A stretch of 64,000 nt of DNA from NCBI RefSeq assembly GCF_001039355.2, contig NW_019776120.1:1-64000 (forward strand), read 5' to 3'. The position numbers and the translations under genes were made by a program. Below are positions 35,213-47,170 of this stretch, in pieces; position 1 is the first letter of the stretch, and each line of letters starts with the position of its first letter. The DNA is from Lingula anatina (lineage: Eukaryota; Brachiopoda; Lingulata; Lingulida; Lingulidae). Under the pieces are notes generated by a model, which ran no database searches, was not told the origin of the DNA, and saw only the letters and a program-made list of their open reading frames with translations.

Positions 35213-36369
35213 AACAGCCACTGGTGCCTTTTCTATCGTCTTTACATCTATGTTTATTGCACAAAATGATACCAACGGTGATAACAGTTTTGTTTTTATA
35301 ATAAATTTCAATACCTTTTCCGTGAAAAATATTTAATTTCTCTACCAGAGGAGAAAAAATCCAACCCGTATAACTGAGTTTTGTGGTGAAAGAAATACTA
35401 GACAAACATTCAAAGCGTAAGGGTGTATTCTGCAAAGATTTTATGAATTTTATGAATTTATGGATTTTTATGGATTTTATTTTCTACAAATTTAATGGAA
35501 GAATACCAGCCAACAGCGCAAAAGATTAATTGTGGTTCCATAAACTGATAGAAACAGGTTAAACCTAACTGTTAGGGTATGCTACGTGTCTAAGTTGACG
35601 GGAATGCTGGTACATCATACCGGGGTACATGTATGAAATTTGACACTGGTCAATAAAGATGAAAAATCCTTCAAAATACCAAGCCAATGTCAATACATTT
35701 TATAGGTATGTCTCATTAGAGCTACAGAGTAAATTTATTTCATTATCAGAGTGTCTTTATTTTCTACATACAGGAACGGCGATACTGACAATCACAACTG
35801 AATTGTTTCAGAAAGATCCTGAAACCTAAAATGGTATTTACGGTTGTTTTTCCACCCTTTTTTCTCTTGGTGAAAAGTAAGTTTTGATTAAAAAAAAAAA
35901 GCTGTGAACTTATTCGTTAAATGAAAAACAGACTGTGGAAAACAAAATAACCAAACTAAAGTTTATTACACAAAGCGACAGTTCAACTCAAACGTTAAAG
36001 GCACATGTCAAGGAAGTGTACATACAGAGATTATAGTTTTATACACCTGTACCTCTTTGTATAACATTTTGTAACTCTCCTTTTGTTGATGTATTCTGCT
36101 AAATTACACTTCCACCAATATGTTAAGGACATAGGCCTAAAATATACAGTAGTTTGGTTTAAATAGTGACTTTAAATTTAAGATGGCTCCTTATTTAGGT
36201 GATGTTACTGGGTTGCTGTCCTAATGTTTTGCATTTTGGAACTCTGCCCATATCAGGCGATTTTATACTAAACGGAATGTTTCTTCTTATCAACCAGGTC
36301 AAAGAAGTGCCATACAGATATACAAGTATTTCTTGAATATTATAGCGTACTATATCATAGCATACTATA
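35213..36369. repeat. 3' flank of the unit 3 SOCS exon (no gene seen)
   Basis: Collinear with the flanks of the other SOCS exons. Its last part (36,200-36,365) is repeated at 37,197-37,360, on the other side of a Tc1-like element. Confidence 0.6.
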
Positions 36370-37190
36370 CTGAACTAAAATATAAACGCACGAAACTAAA
36401 ATGGTCAGTTGAAATGGATAATCATGAAATATGCCCAGGTTGATGGTTTATTTGTGAAGTGATGGATTTGTTTTGATCAATTATAGTGGTCTGGTTTCAC
36501 TTGGCCGCTCCCCGTGAGTATACTCAAAGGTTCAGTTTTTACACCAATGAGACTAATGGAGCATGACGGAGTAGAGGTCAATCTGCAAGACCAATACTCG
36601 GACACTCTCTACCGTCTAGGCAATAAAAGGACACACCAAAATGTGTATTTCTGCCACTTGTCAACATGCCACAGATGTCTGGAACCATGGATTGTCAGTA
36701 ACAGAAGTTGCAGCATGCCTGAATTTGCATCATTCCACTGTCAGCCGTCTGGGAACATGCTTCAGAGACACTGGTAGCATTAGGAACCACCCTCATGCAC
36801 CATGTCGCCCAACAAACACCAGTGGAATGTTCTGGATCAGAGTTTTCAGCCATCATGTTCCAGCTCTCGAACATGTTCGCCAACTGCAAGAAGCACTCCA
36901 GGCGGAATGGGATAATATCACTTAGGCCTCTATTGACAACTTAGTGATGTTCATGCGCCGCTGGTGTACTGCTCTGCACAAATTTAATGGTGTCTGTGAA
37001 CTCAGGATGTTGACCCCCATGGTGTATTTGATGTCCTAACTCTTGGACTATGCATTTAAACTTTCCCTAGTGCTCTCAAAGTGATGCCTATTTGTCGAGA
37101 AAAATATGCTGTTATTTTTGGCTATATACTCTAGTTCCATATATGAAAATAAATCTACATATTCTTTCGTGCGTTTATATTTTTGTTCAG
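36370..37190 (+). mobile_element. Internally deleted Tc1-like transposon with transposase fossil
   Basis: Terminal repeats CTGAACTAAAATATAAACGC and, inverted, CTGAACAAAAATATAAACGC, flanked by TA. Inside, one frame reads a helix-turn-helix start (LSVTEVAACLNLHHSTVSRL) and later EHVRQLQEALQAEWDNI, followed after a stop by a degraded NLV..MRR segment, as in the C-terminus of Tc1 transposases. At 821 bp it is about half the usual Tc1 length, so the catalytic DDE centre is missing. Dead. Confidence 0.88.
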
Positions 37191-37196
37191 TATATA

Positions 37197-37454
37197 TCAG
37201 TGTTACTGGGTTGCTGCCCTAATGTTTTGCATTTTGAAACTCTGCCCATATCAGGCGATTTTATACTAAACATAATGTTTCTTCTTATCAACCATATCAA
37301 TTAAAGAAGTGCCATACAGATATACAAGTATTTCTTGAATATTAGCATACTATATTTGTATAAGACTAAAAGCGCCTATATATTTTAACATGTGTGCAAA
37401 TTCAAATAGCCAAGCATCATATATACGATAAAAGACAAACCAATACAAACCACC

Positions 37455-37526
<72 letters not shown>

Positions 37527-38012
37527 GATAGATAGATAGATAGATAGATACACACACACCATATTTCAAAATATTTTCTACTTATCATATGCAGCTATCT
37601 AAAGCAATGATAATATCACATTATATTTTATATGAATAAGAATCAAACCACTTTACCAACCAATCAACAATCACATTCACATAAACAGAAATAATGATAT
37701 GTTGATGATTTTTTTTTCCTTTCAAAAAGAACATTGATCTTGAGTTTCTGGGCTTAGGTGATAACTGAACACCAACTTCTATTTTAATTATTGAATGAAA
37801 TCAAACAAATATTTTTAGTAAAGTTTAACTTACCGGTAATAATAAAAATACATTTTTTAAGCTTGTATAAAATTTGTTAGGTCACTTTTTTTGTGACGTG
37901 ACATGTTCAAAGCATGTTGCCTCCTTCAGTGTGATTAACGAAGTTATATGTTCAGAAAAGTTGCCGACCGTTCTACTAAATAGCAACTAAAAGCACAAGT
38001 TTACACAGCCCT
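37197..38012. repeat. Intergenic DNA between convergent genes, unit 3, with (CT)n(TA)n(GATA)n
   Basis: Starts with the second copy of the 36,200-36,365 segment. Contains CT (37,457-37,506), TA (37,507-37,526), GATA (to 37,549) and a short CA run. No gene seen. Confidence 0.65.
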
Positions 38013-38533
38013 TCATTCGACCATCTTAACGAATGTAGCCCCATTCCGACATACACCCTTCCCGCTGAAGCGATACTTGACCACGGCTTTGTTGTTGTCG
38101 TTGTCATTCACCTTGGCATTGGCATTGAAGCTCTCAAGTGGAACATACAAAGATTCCAAGTCTTCAGATACGTAGCATTTCAGGTTCATCTCCGTCATGT
38201 TGGACAAAGTGACGTCATCTGTGCTTGACTTAGTGCGTTGGAGGGAGGAGGAAAACTTTTGGAACTCGTCCTCTGGCTTGCTCCATATTTCATTCAACAA
38301 NCTGTCGTTGTCATTCCCCTTGGCATTGGCGTTTAAGCTCTCAAGTGGAACATACAAAGATTCCAAGTTTTCAGAAACGTAGCATCTCAGGTTCATCTCT
38401 GTCATGTTGGACAATGTGACGTCATCTGTGCTTGACTTAGTGCGTTGGAGTGAGGAAGCAAACTTCTGGAACTCGTCCTCTGGCATGGCCCATATCTCAT
38501 TCAATAACGAGACATATTTATTCCTGACTTGGT
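38013..38533 (-). CDS. Gene 3 last exon, two partial copies joined at a single N
   Basis: 38,302-38,533 is the 5' part of a last exon ([15 protein letters not shown] to [10 protein letters not shown]), cut short. 38,013-38,300 is the 3' part of a different, similar last exon beginning at [20 protein letters not shown]. Position 38,301 is N. The two parts overlap in content but differ in sequence, so they are paralogous or allelic exons joined by the assembler. The 187-codon ORF across them is probably not real. Confidence 0.8.
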
Positions 38534-40954
38534 CTGTAATTAAGAAAAAAATGTTGAATAAATAAACTTCGATCAAAGTTGCTTATTTGGAACTATAAAA
38601 AAAAAAAAAACAAATATGAAATATCATTTATAAGTATAATCAAGCCAACAGACAGGTTATTTGATCTCAAAACATTTAGTAGAATAAATACATAAACGGC
38701 CCAAGTGTAATAAAAATATCAGAACTGTTAAATACTACTAACCCAGGCATGCGTTCAGCTGATGGTCCTTCAGAGCCTTGAACAGGTCATGGGCTGTTGC
38801 TCCAGCCGTCCTTTCTTTCCACAGCCACAGAATCTGGAAGGATTGCTCCTGTGCATTGCATTGGTTCTCGTACTCTATGTTAACTAGCTTGGCGTCCGGG
38901 ATACCCAGCTGTGCACGTGCCAGCATGCGGACATCTTTGAGAGACACATAGTCACTTATCGCCATAATCACCTCGCGAAGAAGATGGGCCTGAAAAAATT
39001 ACATTGATCTTGACGTTCTAGAACTTGACTGAGCATGTTGACCCCCCAGAAAAAATAAAAGAGAAAATTGAAAGGGAAACAAAAATGGAAAATAAAGATA
39101 AAAAGGAAGCACATAATGACATATTCCTGATTACTTTACAAATGAAAAGTTATTACATCATTTGACAGTACTAACCTGTATTGGTGGCAAGGTATATCTA
39201 TGCAGCGTTATCTTAACGTTTTCATGGCCCCCAATTACAGCCAAGACATAAGCTGTTTTTTTGTTCTGCAATAGTAAGGTAACACTATAAATATTCAGTC
39301 TCATCATTTACATAACTTCGATTCTGAGATTTGACATATTGTAATTTTTTTACATGAGTGCTGTAGAATTAACATTTAAAAGAAAACAACAATATGCTCA
39401 CATCTACAAGGGACACACGTACAGGTATCTGCAAACAAATAACCCAATGATTGGGAAAGGAATCATAATGTGCCTGTATGGTACAATGAATGTATCATCA
39501 TCATCATCATCATGTATGTTACCAACCAAGTTCAGGGTATTTTGTCTATATAATATTATGTGTCCACAAACCTCATCGGTGATATAAGGATCAGTTCCAT
39601 ACTCCAGGAGAAGCTTCACGATGTTTTCATGGCCGCACAATGCTGCCCAATGTAAAGGAGTTCTGCCCCACTGGTAACAATAAATAACTACTATAATGAT
39701 AATATCCGACATTGTCTTTCTTCACATTTCATTCATATATTTTATGTGTGCTGATAAAGGTAAGACTGAGTTGAAATAATACAAGTTTATATTCAACACT
39801 GAAACGCTTCCTTTGCCAACGTGAGCAATCAATCTAAAGCCTCTCTTACAACCCGTCGTGCGTGCTTAGAGATCGTGCGTCCTCGGAGTTCTTGTCAGGC
39901 GTAGCGTTGTCGCAGGATGAAAATTAAATCGTAGCGGACGTAAGTAGTAATTAATTTATGAGTAGGTGTGTCGTGCTCTGAACGTGGGGCCCGCAAGTGG
40001 TCTGTACGCCTTTTTGGAAGTAGGAAGAAGTAAGGAGCACGTACGATCTGTACTTGTGTCGCACACAGTGGGTGAGATAATCGTACGTGTATTGCAAGTG
40101 AAGCGTACGTTTTCAGAAATCGTACTTACGAAATAAGAGAAACGTAAGAGAAACGTAATGAGCACGGAAGTGTTAAGCACGACACTCTTGCGTCAAATTG
40201 GTGGAACGCAGGGGTAATCAAAATAACATAAAAGGGAGCACCGAGTCTCTTCATCATTCACTGTTTTGGCTTCTAAATTGGCACTTCCAAACTGAGAGCA
40301 GACTGTTCGTATTATGTGACGCACTTAAATCTTGCTGGTCAAGTGCGTCGTCTTAGTGTGACGCACATCACAAGTACGGTAGTAGTACTCAAAACGCACT
40401 TTGGATGTAAGATAAACGCACGGAGGAAGTGCGCCCAAACCCCCCCCCCTTTTTTTTGTTAACACATACATTGAAAGCAAGTTGAACGTACGAGTCTCTC
40501 GCGTGGTAAGTACGTCTTCGTGGTAAAATACCCCGGAATTTCTGCATGCCTTTCATGCGTTACACGCACGCCTAGCGCACTTCATCAGTACTTTTGTCTT
40601 GCGTTCTAAGAGCGTGCTCCAGGCGTTCTTATTGTCGCAGACAGGTCGTAGCGAAAACAGGCCGGCCAGTTTTCAGGCTGCGTGCTTTGCGTCGTGTTTA
40701 CGTCCACCAAAAAAAAGTACGTTCCACGTGCGTGTATCTTAATACTTGGCCAATTTTTTTGCACGCAAACCGCTAGTAGAGGCGCGCACGACCGGTCGTA
40801 AGAGTAGCTTAATCAAAAGCAGTGTGGGAGTGCGTCACCCGCCTTCCACGCCCTCCACTGCACCCACAACTCTCAGCGAAGGTCCGACCCTGAAACCCAT
40901 GCGCCCGGTTGTCACCGAGGCCTTGAAGGAAATAATAAAACACAAAATGAAACA

Positions 40955-40996
<42 letters not shown>

Positions 40997-41602
40997 AGAA
41001 GAAGAAAATATAATCAAATGTCAAAAATATGACCTTGCTGGGAATGATCGAGCAAAAGCCACCCTACAGAATGGCATATCTGTTTACATGAAGGAAAACA
41101 ATACTGGGTTAAAAAAAAAAAACAATGATAACACAGTCACCAATGCTAACTTATATGAAAATGCTACAGCTAATCTTAATAATAAATTGTGCCAGTGAAA
41201 CGAAATTGAGTGTCCGTGAAACAGAAAGACCGCCCTCTATTTAGGTTAAATTGACCTGAGCGGGTCCAAGTCTAGGTTAAGGCTTACATGTACAAATGAA
41301 TGGCACATAGAAGCAGACTCTATCATGGAGGACTCCCTCTCACAAGATCCTACTAGTACATGTCATATACGCTGACGATACTCAGCTGTATACTCCCGGT
41401 TACATCAAGAATCGTGAAATTTCTTTAAAGAAAATGAAAAGCAGTATTTCTAACCGCAGGGCTTGGATTGCAAAGAACACATTAGTGATACATGTAAAGA
41501 CAGCAAAATGGAATTCTTGATGATCATACTGCCTCGATGCATGCCAGATTTCCTATACGAAACTAGGACACCGGCAAAGTACACTTGATGGAAATGCTAT
41601 CA

Positions 41603-41652
<50 letters not shown>

Positions 41653-42067
41653 GGAACATCTATACTACAGAAAATTGTGCGATTTCTATGTGAAGCTACT
41701 ACTATGGAAAATTGTGAAAAATCTTCACCCTAAAATCAAATCTATGGTCTCAAACCTATTTTACATTTGTGCCAGGAAGCCAGCCCCCATTATAAAAAAT
41801 GATCTATTGCGTGTCTTGTGAAAAGAATCGACAATGAAGCCTAGAGGTAGAACATATAGTTATTATAGAACCTGAATATGTATTTATAGAAAAGATATAC
41901 GTGTATTTATGAATGCATCCTTATGATCGATAGACCAAATCTACAATGTAGTGAAATACAGAAACAGTACGTACCACAAACTGGAAGTTTACATCATATC
42001 TCCCATCACGCAGCAGTCGCTTCACCTTGTCAGTATCACCACGACACACAGCGTCAATGAGATCCAT
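38013..42067 (-). CDS. Ankyrin-repeat and Death-domain protein, gene 3 (short form)
   Basis: Exons in order: 42,067-41,975 ([20 protein letters not shown], 31 codons), 39,670-39,572 (WGRTPLHWAALCGHENIVKL), 39,265-39,176 (90-bp partial repeat), 38,989-38,743 (Death; [20 protein letters not shown]), and a last exon from 38,533 to 38,013 that contains an N. Only one full ankyrin exon is present, against five and seven in genes 1 and 2. With a normal last exon the protein would be about 280 aa. The 5' UTR reaches an acceptor right of 42,095 and probably the untranslated exon at 45,017. The large intron holds LINE debris. The last exon is probably mis-joined (see separate entry). Confidence 0.78.
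38743..38989 (-). CDS. Gene 3 Death-domain exon
   Basis: 247 bp, donor GTTAGT, acceptor TTTCAG; encodes [20 protein letters not shown] and ILWLWKERTAGATAHDLFKA. Intact reading frame. Confidence 0.88.
39842..41585 (+). mobile_element. LINE-derived insertion in gene 3 intron
   Basis: Counterpart of the gene 2 insertion, starting at the shared TCTCTTACAACCCGTCGTG. At 41,365-41,519 it encodes IYADDTQLYTPGYIKNREIS and ISNRRAWIAKNTLVIH, so this copy keeps the catalytic YADD motif, although most of the reverse transcriptase is absent. A run of about 39 A is at 40,957-40,995. Presence in both paralogues means it was inserted before that duplication. Confidence 0.7.
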
Positions 42068-42095
42068 GGTCCGATGGAGTAGTAGAAAGACGGCT

Positions 42096-45016
42096 CTGTA
42101 AGAAGATTTCACCAGAAAAGGATCGCTTTATGATATATGTGGCATTATTTTTTCATCTTGCGCATGAAACGTGGGTTTTACAGTTTTACACTAGAGATTG
42201 TGCGCTGAATGGATTTTATGGGTAATGCTCCCTTGCTATCTTTCATCCAGGGGCGGATCTTGGATTAGTTGATGGGTGGGGTGGGGGAGGAGGGGCTGTC
42301 CTCGGATGCAAAGCTGACCTCCCCCTACCCTTTGGCGTGAGGTTCCAAAAAAAGGTACTGAACGCTGCCGTTTGGTAATGCCCCTATTTCACACAGACCA
42401 CGGATCCCACGAATCGCCAGGAATTGGAAAATTTTAGGATTCGTGAAGATTCGTGAGATTTTGCCAATTTTCTGGTCTATTTCGACACACTCTACGATTC
42501 AGTTACGATACAGGTGCGATAGTGTTACGAATATTTGACTGAAAATACATGTAGCTAGTATACTCACTTCAACTGTCAAATGTAATGAAAGTTTTAAATG
42601 TAGTTGGGAGTCTCTCCACACAAACCGAAAATAAAAATTCAAACGTTAGAAAATCATAAAAAATAACTTTTTAGTGAAAAAAACCCATTTTCCCATTGAT
42701 TTAAATGGGGACTAGTGCGTCACGCAGGGTGTAATGTACTTCAACTTGGCGTAGTTCTCTTATTTGGTCGGTGACCCCAATTTTTTTTTTTTTTTTTTTT
42801 TTTTGCAAAATGTAAATGTACTTGGATGCCTCTTTACATATTTTTCTAATTCGAACGTTAGAAAATCATAAGAAATAATGCTTTAGTGAAAAAACACCCA
42901 TTTTTCCATTGATTTGAATGGAGACTAGTGCGATGTGCAGGGTGTAACATATTAGGGCGTAGTTCTCCTATTTGGTCGTTGACCCCCCCAACTTTTTTGC
43001 AAATTTTTAAATGTACTTGGGGTTTCTCTTCAAACAAAAAAATATATTTTTTAAAAATTCGAACGTTGGAACATGTAACGACGGATCTACCTTAACAGTT
43101 CCACACCTATAGCAGCTCCTTATGTTTAGCAGGCTCACGCGCTTAGCAGGGGAAGTGCTTAGCCAATGTGCTTAGCTTGTGATAAACTTGTTATAGAATC
43201 ATATGCCGGTAAAGTTAAACACATAGCTAAACGCGTAACACTGTCAACGTGTCTAGTTTTTTCTTCCGTGAAACACTTGAAAAGCTATACGTGCTTAACT
43301 TTTACACATATTTCTAAATGCGTATAGGTGCTTAACGTGTCTTGTGTGTATTTAAATGTTAAGCACTGTTTTTACAGTGTGTAAGTACAGATTCTTGTTA
43401 ATTTAAGAAAGTTAGACATTGAAGTTCATATATCAGAAAAAATTGAATTAAAAGGATTCAGGTGACACGTGGTCGTCATGTCGACCTTCCTTGACAATGA
43501 ATAAATGAAGTTTTTGTAATTTAACAGGGCAGCATATATAATTCACGTACCATGAGGCAAGGTGTCATCAGGCCGGGACACTGGAGGTCATATAGGACGG
43601 TGACAGAACGGTAACAGCACATTTCCATAGAGGCGATGTGCACATATCGTTCTTTTTAAAGCAAAAATTAATTTAACTGGGGGTTTCAATTTTTTTTACT
43701 ACATGCATAGTTGTTACGTCTTTACGCCCATGAAAACATTAAGGTCCACGCTCTTATCGCTGTGAGCATAACGTCACGTACAACGTCACGTGGGTGTCCT
43801 TTGATTGCGGTAGCTGCGCCGCATTCCTAGCGCAATTAGTGCAATCCATTTGATACGCGATTGTGACGAGTTTGATTTTAATTATGTTTCGCGTGGGTGA
43901 AGATAACGTGAACAAGTGTTTTTATAAACATGGCTTATAAACAATGCATGTCACCTTACCCATGATAATAAATAGTGGGATGGTCAACACAACGTTGAGA
44001 TCTTAGTATTTCCCCAAAGCAATATAGGACTACATGCACCTACTGTTAAACCCAAATTATAGTCTCGCGGCCATTTACAACTAATAACTCAACACATTCC
44101 AAAACATGAACATTCCGTACTGAATTCGGCTTCGACAAAAACCAAAATTGCGATGAATATTCAGGCAGGAAATCGAATCTTGCGGAATACTGCGTCTCCA
44201 TTATAACACAGTGACTTACACACGTTGCAGATGCTTGACATATATAGCTACCCTAGGTTCTAGATTTCAGTTTTGCCAGCTCGATCTTGATTTCATATAT
44301 ATACTACATAGATATTGCTCCATCATTTTGTGAAAAAAAAAATAACCCGTTTTCTTCAGAGTACCAATTCATCACTTTAGTGTTATGGGTAAATGTATCT
44401 TTTCGCCTTTAATCAGCATATTAATCACCACGGTCACATAACATACCTTGGTATGTATGCTTACAGTGGGTAAAACGTGATGGGCAGATCTAGAGAGAAA
44501 AAGGGGGGGGGGGGGGTCAGTTTATTGAATTGAGGTCCCCAGAGACTTGTATTAATATGACGTTGATTTGTCAAATTATTCAGCAAAGGTGGTGGTAAAT
44601 ATTTCTATTTACAATGCTATGCTATGCCTCACAATGCTATGACGTCAATAGAGATCAACAAAAAAAGGGAATTCCCCTAAACTTACGATGATATATGTAC
44701 TTGCAAGCGATAGGTATAAAAAAAAACAATTTTATTAAAAACGTTCACTTAGTAGCAGTAGCAATAATCGAGTGCATATATATCGGCTGCTGAGTCTCGC
44801 AAAACTCTATAGAAAATGTATTTGGATAAATGTTTGACTTAAGCTATAATTTCAAGGTGGTTTATCACGTGACACTATATCGGTAGCTTTCACCAACAAG
44901 CACAATACGACTACTCAAAACGGCTAGGAAATAACGAGTCAAAAAGAGACTAAGAAGCACTTAAAGTGGAAACTCCTTTTTTCATTTCAACATTTTAGAA
45001 GCATGAAATCACTCAC
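42096..45016. repeat. Unit 3/unit 4 junction and distal upstream block of unit 4 (no gene seen)
   Basis: Repeats the order of 30,204-31,523: the GGGGCGGATC repeat (42,249), the CACGAATCG segment (42,400), the 215-bp tandem repeat (42,587-43,070) and the transposon fragment ending at 43,379. From 43,440 it is collinear with 1-1,580. Confidence 0.65.
43079..43379. mobile_element. Right-end fragment of the 17,161-19,177 transposon
   Basis: About 300 bp ending in the terminal repeat GCACTGTTTTTACAGTG. The left end is missing. Confidence 0.85.
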
Positions 45017-45130
45017 CTTGTCAGGTACAACCTTCTACCCTGGTAACACTGGGACGACAGGTGTGGTGTTCACTTCTAATAACAGGAATGTTGGAAAAAC
45101 TCGTTTTCAAACAGAGGCGGTGACCTTTTT
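45017..45130 (-). other. Probable 5' untranslated exon of gene 3
   Basis: CCTGACAAG with donor GTGAGT on the minus strand, as in the other units. It would splice to the acceptor CTTCTTACAG right of 42,095. The right edge is approximate. Confidence 0.5.
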
Positions 45131-46787
45131 TTGTAATCACTTTGATAAATAAAAAGAAAATGAAACAGACATATGGCTTATTTCCTAATAGTCGTTGGGG
45201 ATGTTTACTAGTAAACACATCTAACTCAATGAGATGAGACCAGATCTGGTGCTGTTCAAGTACAAAACTCAATTTGTTTTACAAGACATTCAAATGTCTA
45301 TATATTGAGTACAGCGTTTGGTATCTGATTCTCCTATTTACTGCCTAACAAAGGTATGACGTCAGAGATCAACGAAGAGAAAAGATTCCCTTGAACTTAT
45401 TCAACATACTTCCCTTTTATGCGCTAAAAGTGCATAATGTTGAAAGGAACGATTTGTCAATTAAGTGCCATTTCACGAGAGAATTAAGTAAATATGTCCT
45501 GTTGTTATTTGATGAACTTATGTACCCCCGCTTAACACGTGATCTAGAACAGTGATATTAGTCAACAATTTTCCTGCTTAATACTACCTTTACCCATTTT
45601 AACATATCAGTGCGATCTAGGCACGGATGTTCATATAGCGATTTTAGGGCGGCGCCTGAGCTGAGCCAGGCTGTGTTGTACGGATTCACAGCTTTCGTGT
45701 CTTCTACATTTTGTTTTCAAATGAAAACTGTTGACTTTTTATATTATTTATTTATTTATTTATTTATTTATCTATATTTTGAACAGCCTGTTCACTTGGT
45801 TATAGGTGACATTACACAGTCCCTGTACAGACATAGTTTGGTAGATTTGCCGTAGACTTGATAATGGTTGAACATCATTTGGGCCCTTCTTTTTGGTGAT
45901 TGATTATTTTAAAAAATAAAGAGGAGATAATTAAACCTTAGTTTTATTCACATGCATGGATTTGAAGTTGCATGTTTTCTCGGGTGCCTTAAACGTAAAT
46001 AGGTCCTTGCACCGACAATCTATCGATCTTGGAAGCCGCTCAGAGGGCGTACAGTATCTGCACTGGGACGGAAAGGACTCGGTGACAAACCGATATTTTA
46101 TCGACCTGACCTGACCTTATAGTAAAGTAAACCAAGGGCGTCCATACCTTGATCTTGATATCACACAGTCAACTTCTTTCTATTAACATTAGTTTTAAAT
46201 ACCGTGAGTCACCGTTTCACATTTTATAACCACTTGTCTTATTTACACCCAAAGCCAGTGGTGTCATACACATATTTAATGGAATGAGTATCTTAAACCG
46301 ATAGGCCTACAGGTTGTTGTAACTAAATGCATTCCAGTGTTTACTCTGCACAATACATATCACGTAGACGGTCTGTAGGATTTACGTGCGGTGCATAATC
46401 ATACTTGTATAAACCTTTTCAAAATCGATAACCGTATACATCCTCACAAAAACTCCCTTCTAACAACTGTTTTGTTATCTTGACGCTCTGTCTGAAAAAT
46501 AGAAACTATACTGAGTAAAATAGTAGTGTCCCTGACCACCACCGTTTCTAAATCTTAAATTACCAAGTACATGAGTCCTGTGAGATCCACAGGGTGTACA
46601 ATGTATGTACAATGCCCGTATGTCCCGCGGGATTTATACGAAATCCTACGGATTCACGTTATCTTCCAAGCTTTTGCCAAACGAAAAATGTTTACATTAA
46701 ATTTCAAACTGTTGGCCTCTAGGTCGTAGATGACACTGCGTACACTGCGTACACGTGGGCATTGTTCAGGGAACGGTCCAGGTTTAT
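45131..46787. repeat. Unit 4 upstream block (no gene seen)
   Basis: Collinear with 1,691-3,360 and 32,161-33,800, and stops at a low-quality G-rich segment. The ORF at 45,610-45,855 starts in the conserved GCGGCGCCTGAGCTGAG block but runs into a low-complexity ATTT tract. Confidence 0.55.
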
Positions 46788-47170
46788 ATGAAGGGGGGGG
46801 GGGGGGGGGCGCGGGGGTGCGGCGCCGCCACCCCCCCCCCGGGCGGGGGATTCAGGCCCGGTTAAGGGCCCCGAAAAAACGGGGTTTTTTTGGGGGGGAA
46901 TGGGGTCATTTTGTACGGTTTAGAACTTTGGGGGTCAAAAATTCTAATTTCAAGAGGGGGGGATTGGGGGGNNNNNNNNNNNNNNNNNNNNNNNNNNNNN
47001 NNNNNNNNNNNNNNNNNNNNNNNNNNNNNNNNNNNNNNNNNNNNNNNNNNNNNNNNNNNNNNNNNNNNNNNNNNNNNNNNNNNNNNNNNNNNNNNNNNNN
47101 NNNNNNNNNNNNNNNNNNNNNNNNNNNNNNNNNNNNNNNNNCCCCCCCCGCCCCCCCCCCCCCCCCCCCG
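46788..47170. other. Assembly gap (171 N) with low-quality G/C homopolymer edges
   Basis: N from 46,971 to 47,141. The left edge is G-rich with C runs that have no counterpart in the paralogous blocks; the right edge is almost pure C. This looks like poor read ends. ORFs across the gap are meaningless. Confidence 0.95.

Noticed and set aside
38013-38576. A 187-residue protein with a duplicated C-terminal domain
   Set aside because: The duplication is created by a join at N between two partial exons.
45610-45855. Plus-strand ORF starting in the conserved GCGGCGCCTGAGCTGAG block, possibly a first exon of the SOCS gene
   Set aside because: It runs into a low-complexity ATTT tract, no donor is evident, and the copies at 2,190 and 32,650 do not keep a common frame.
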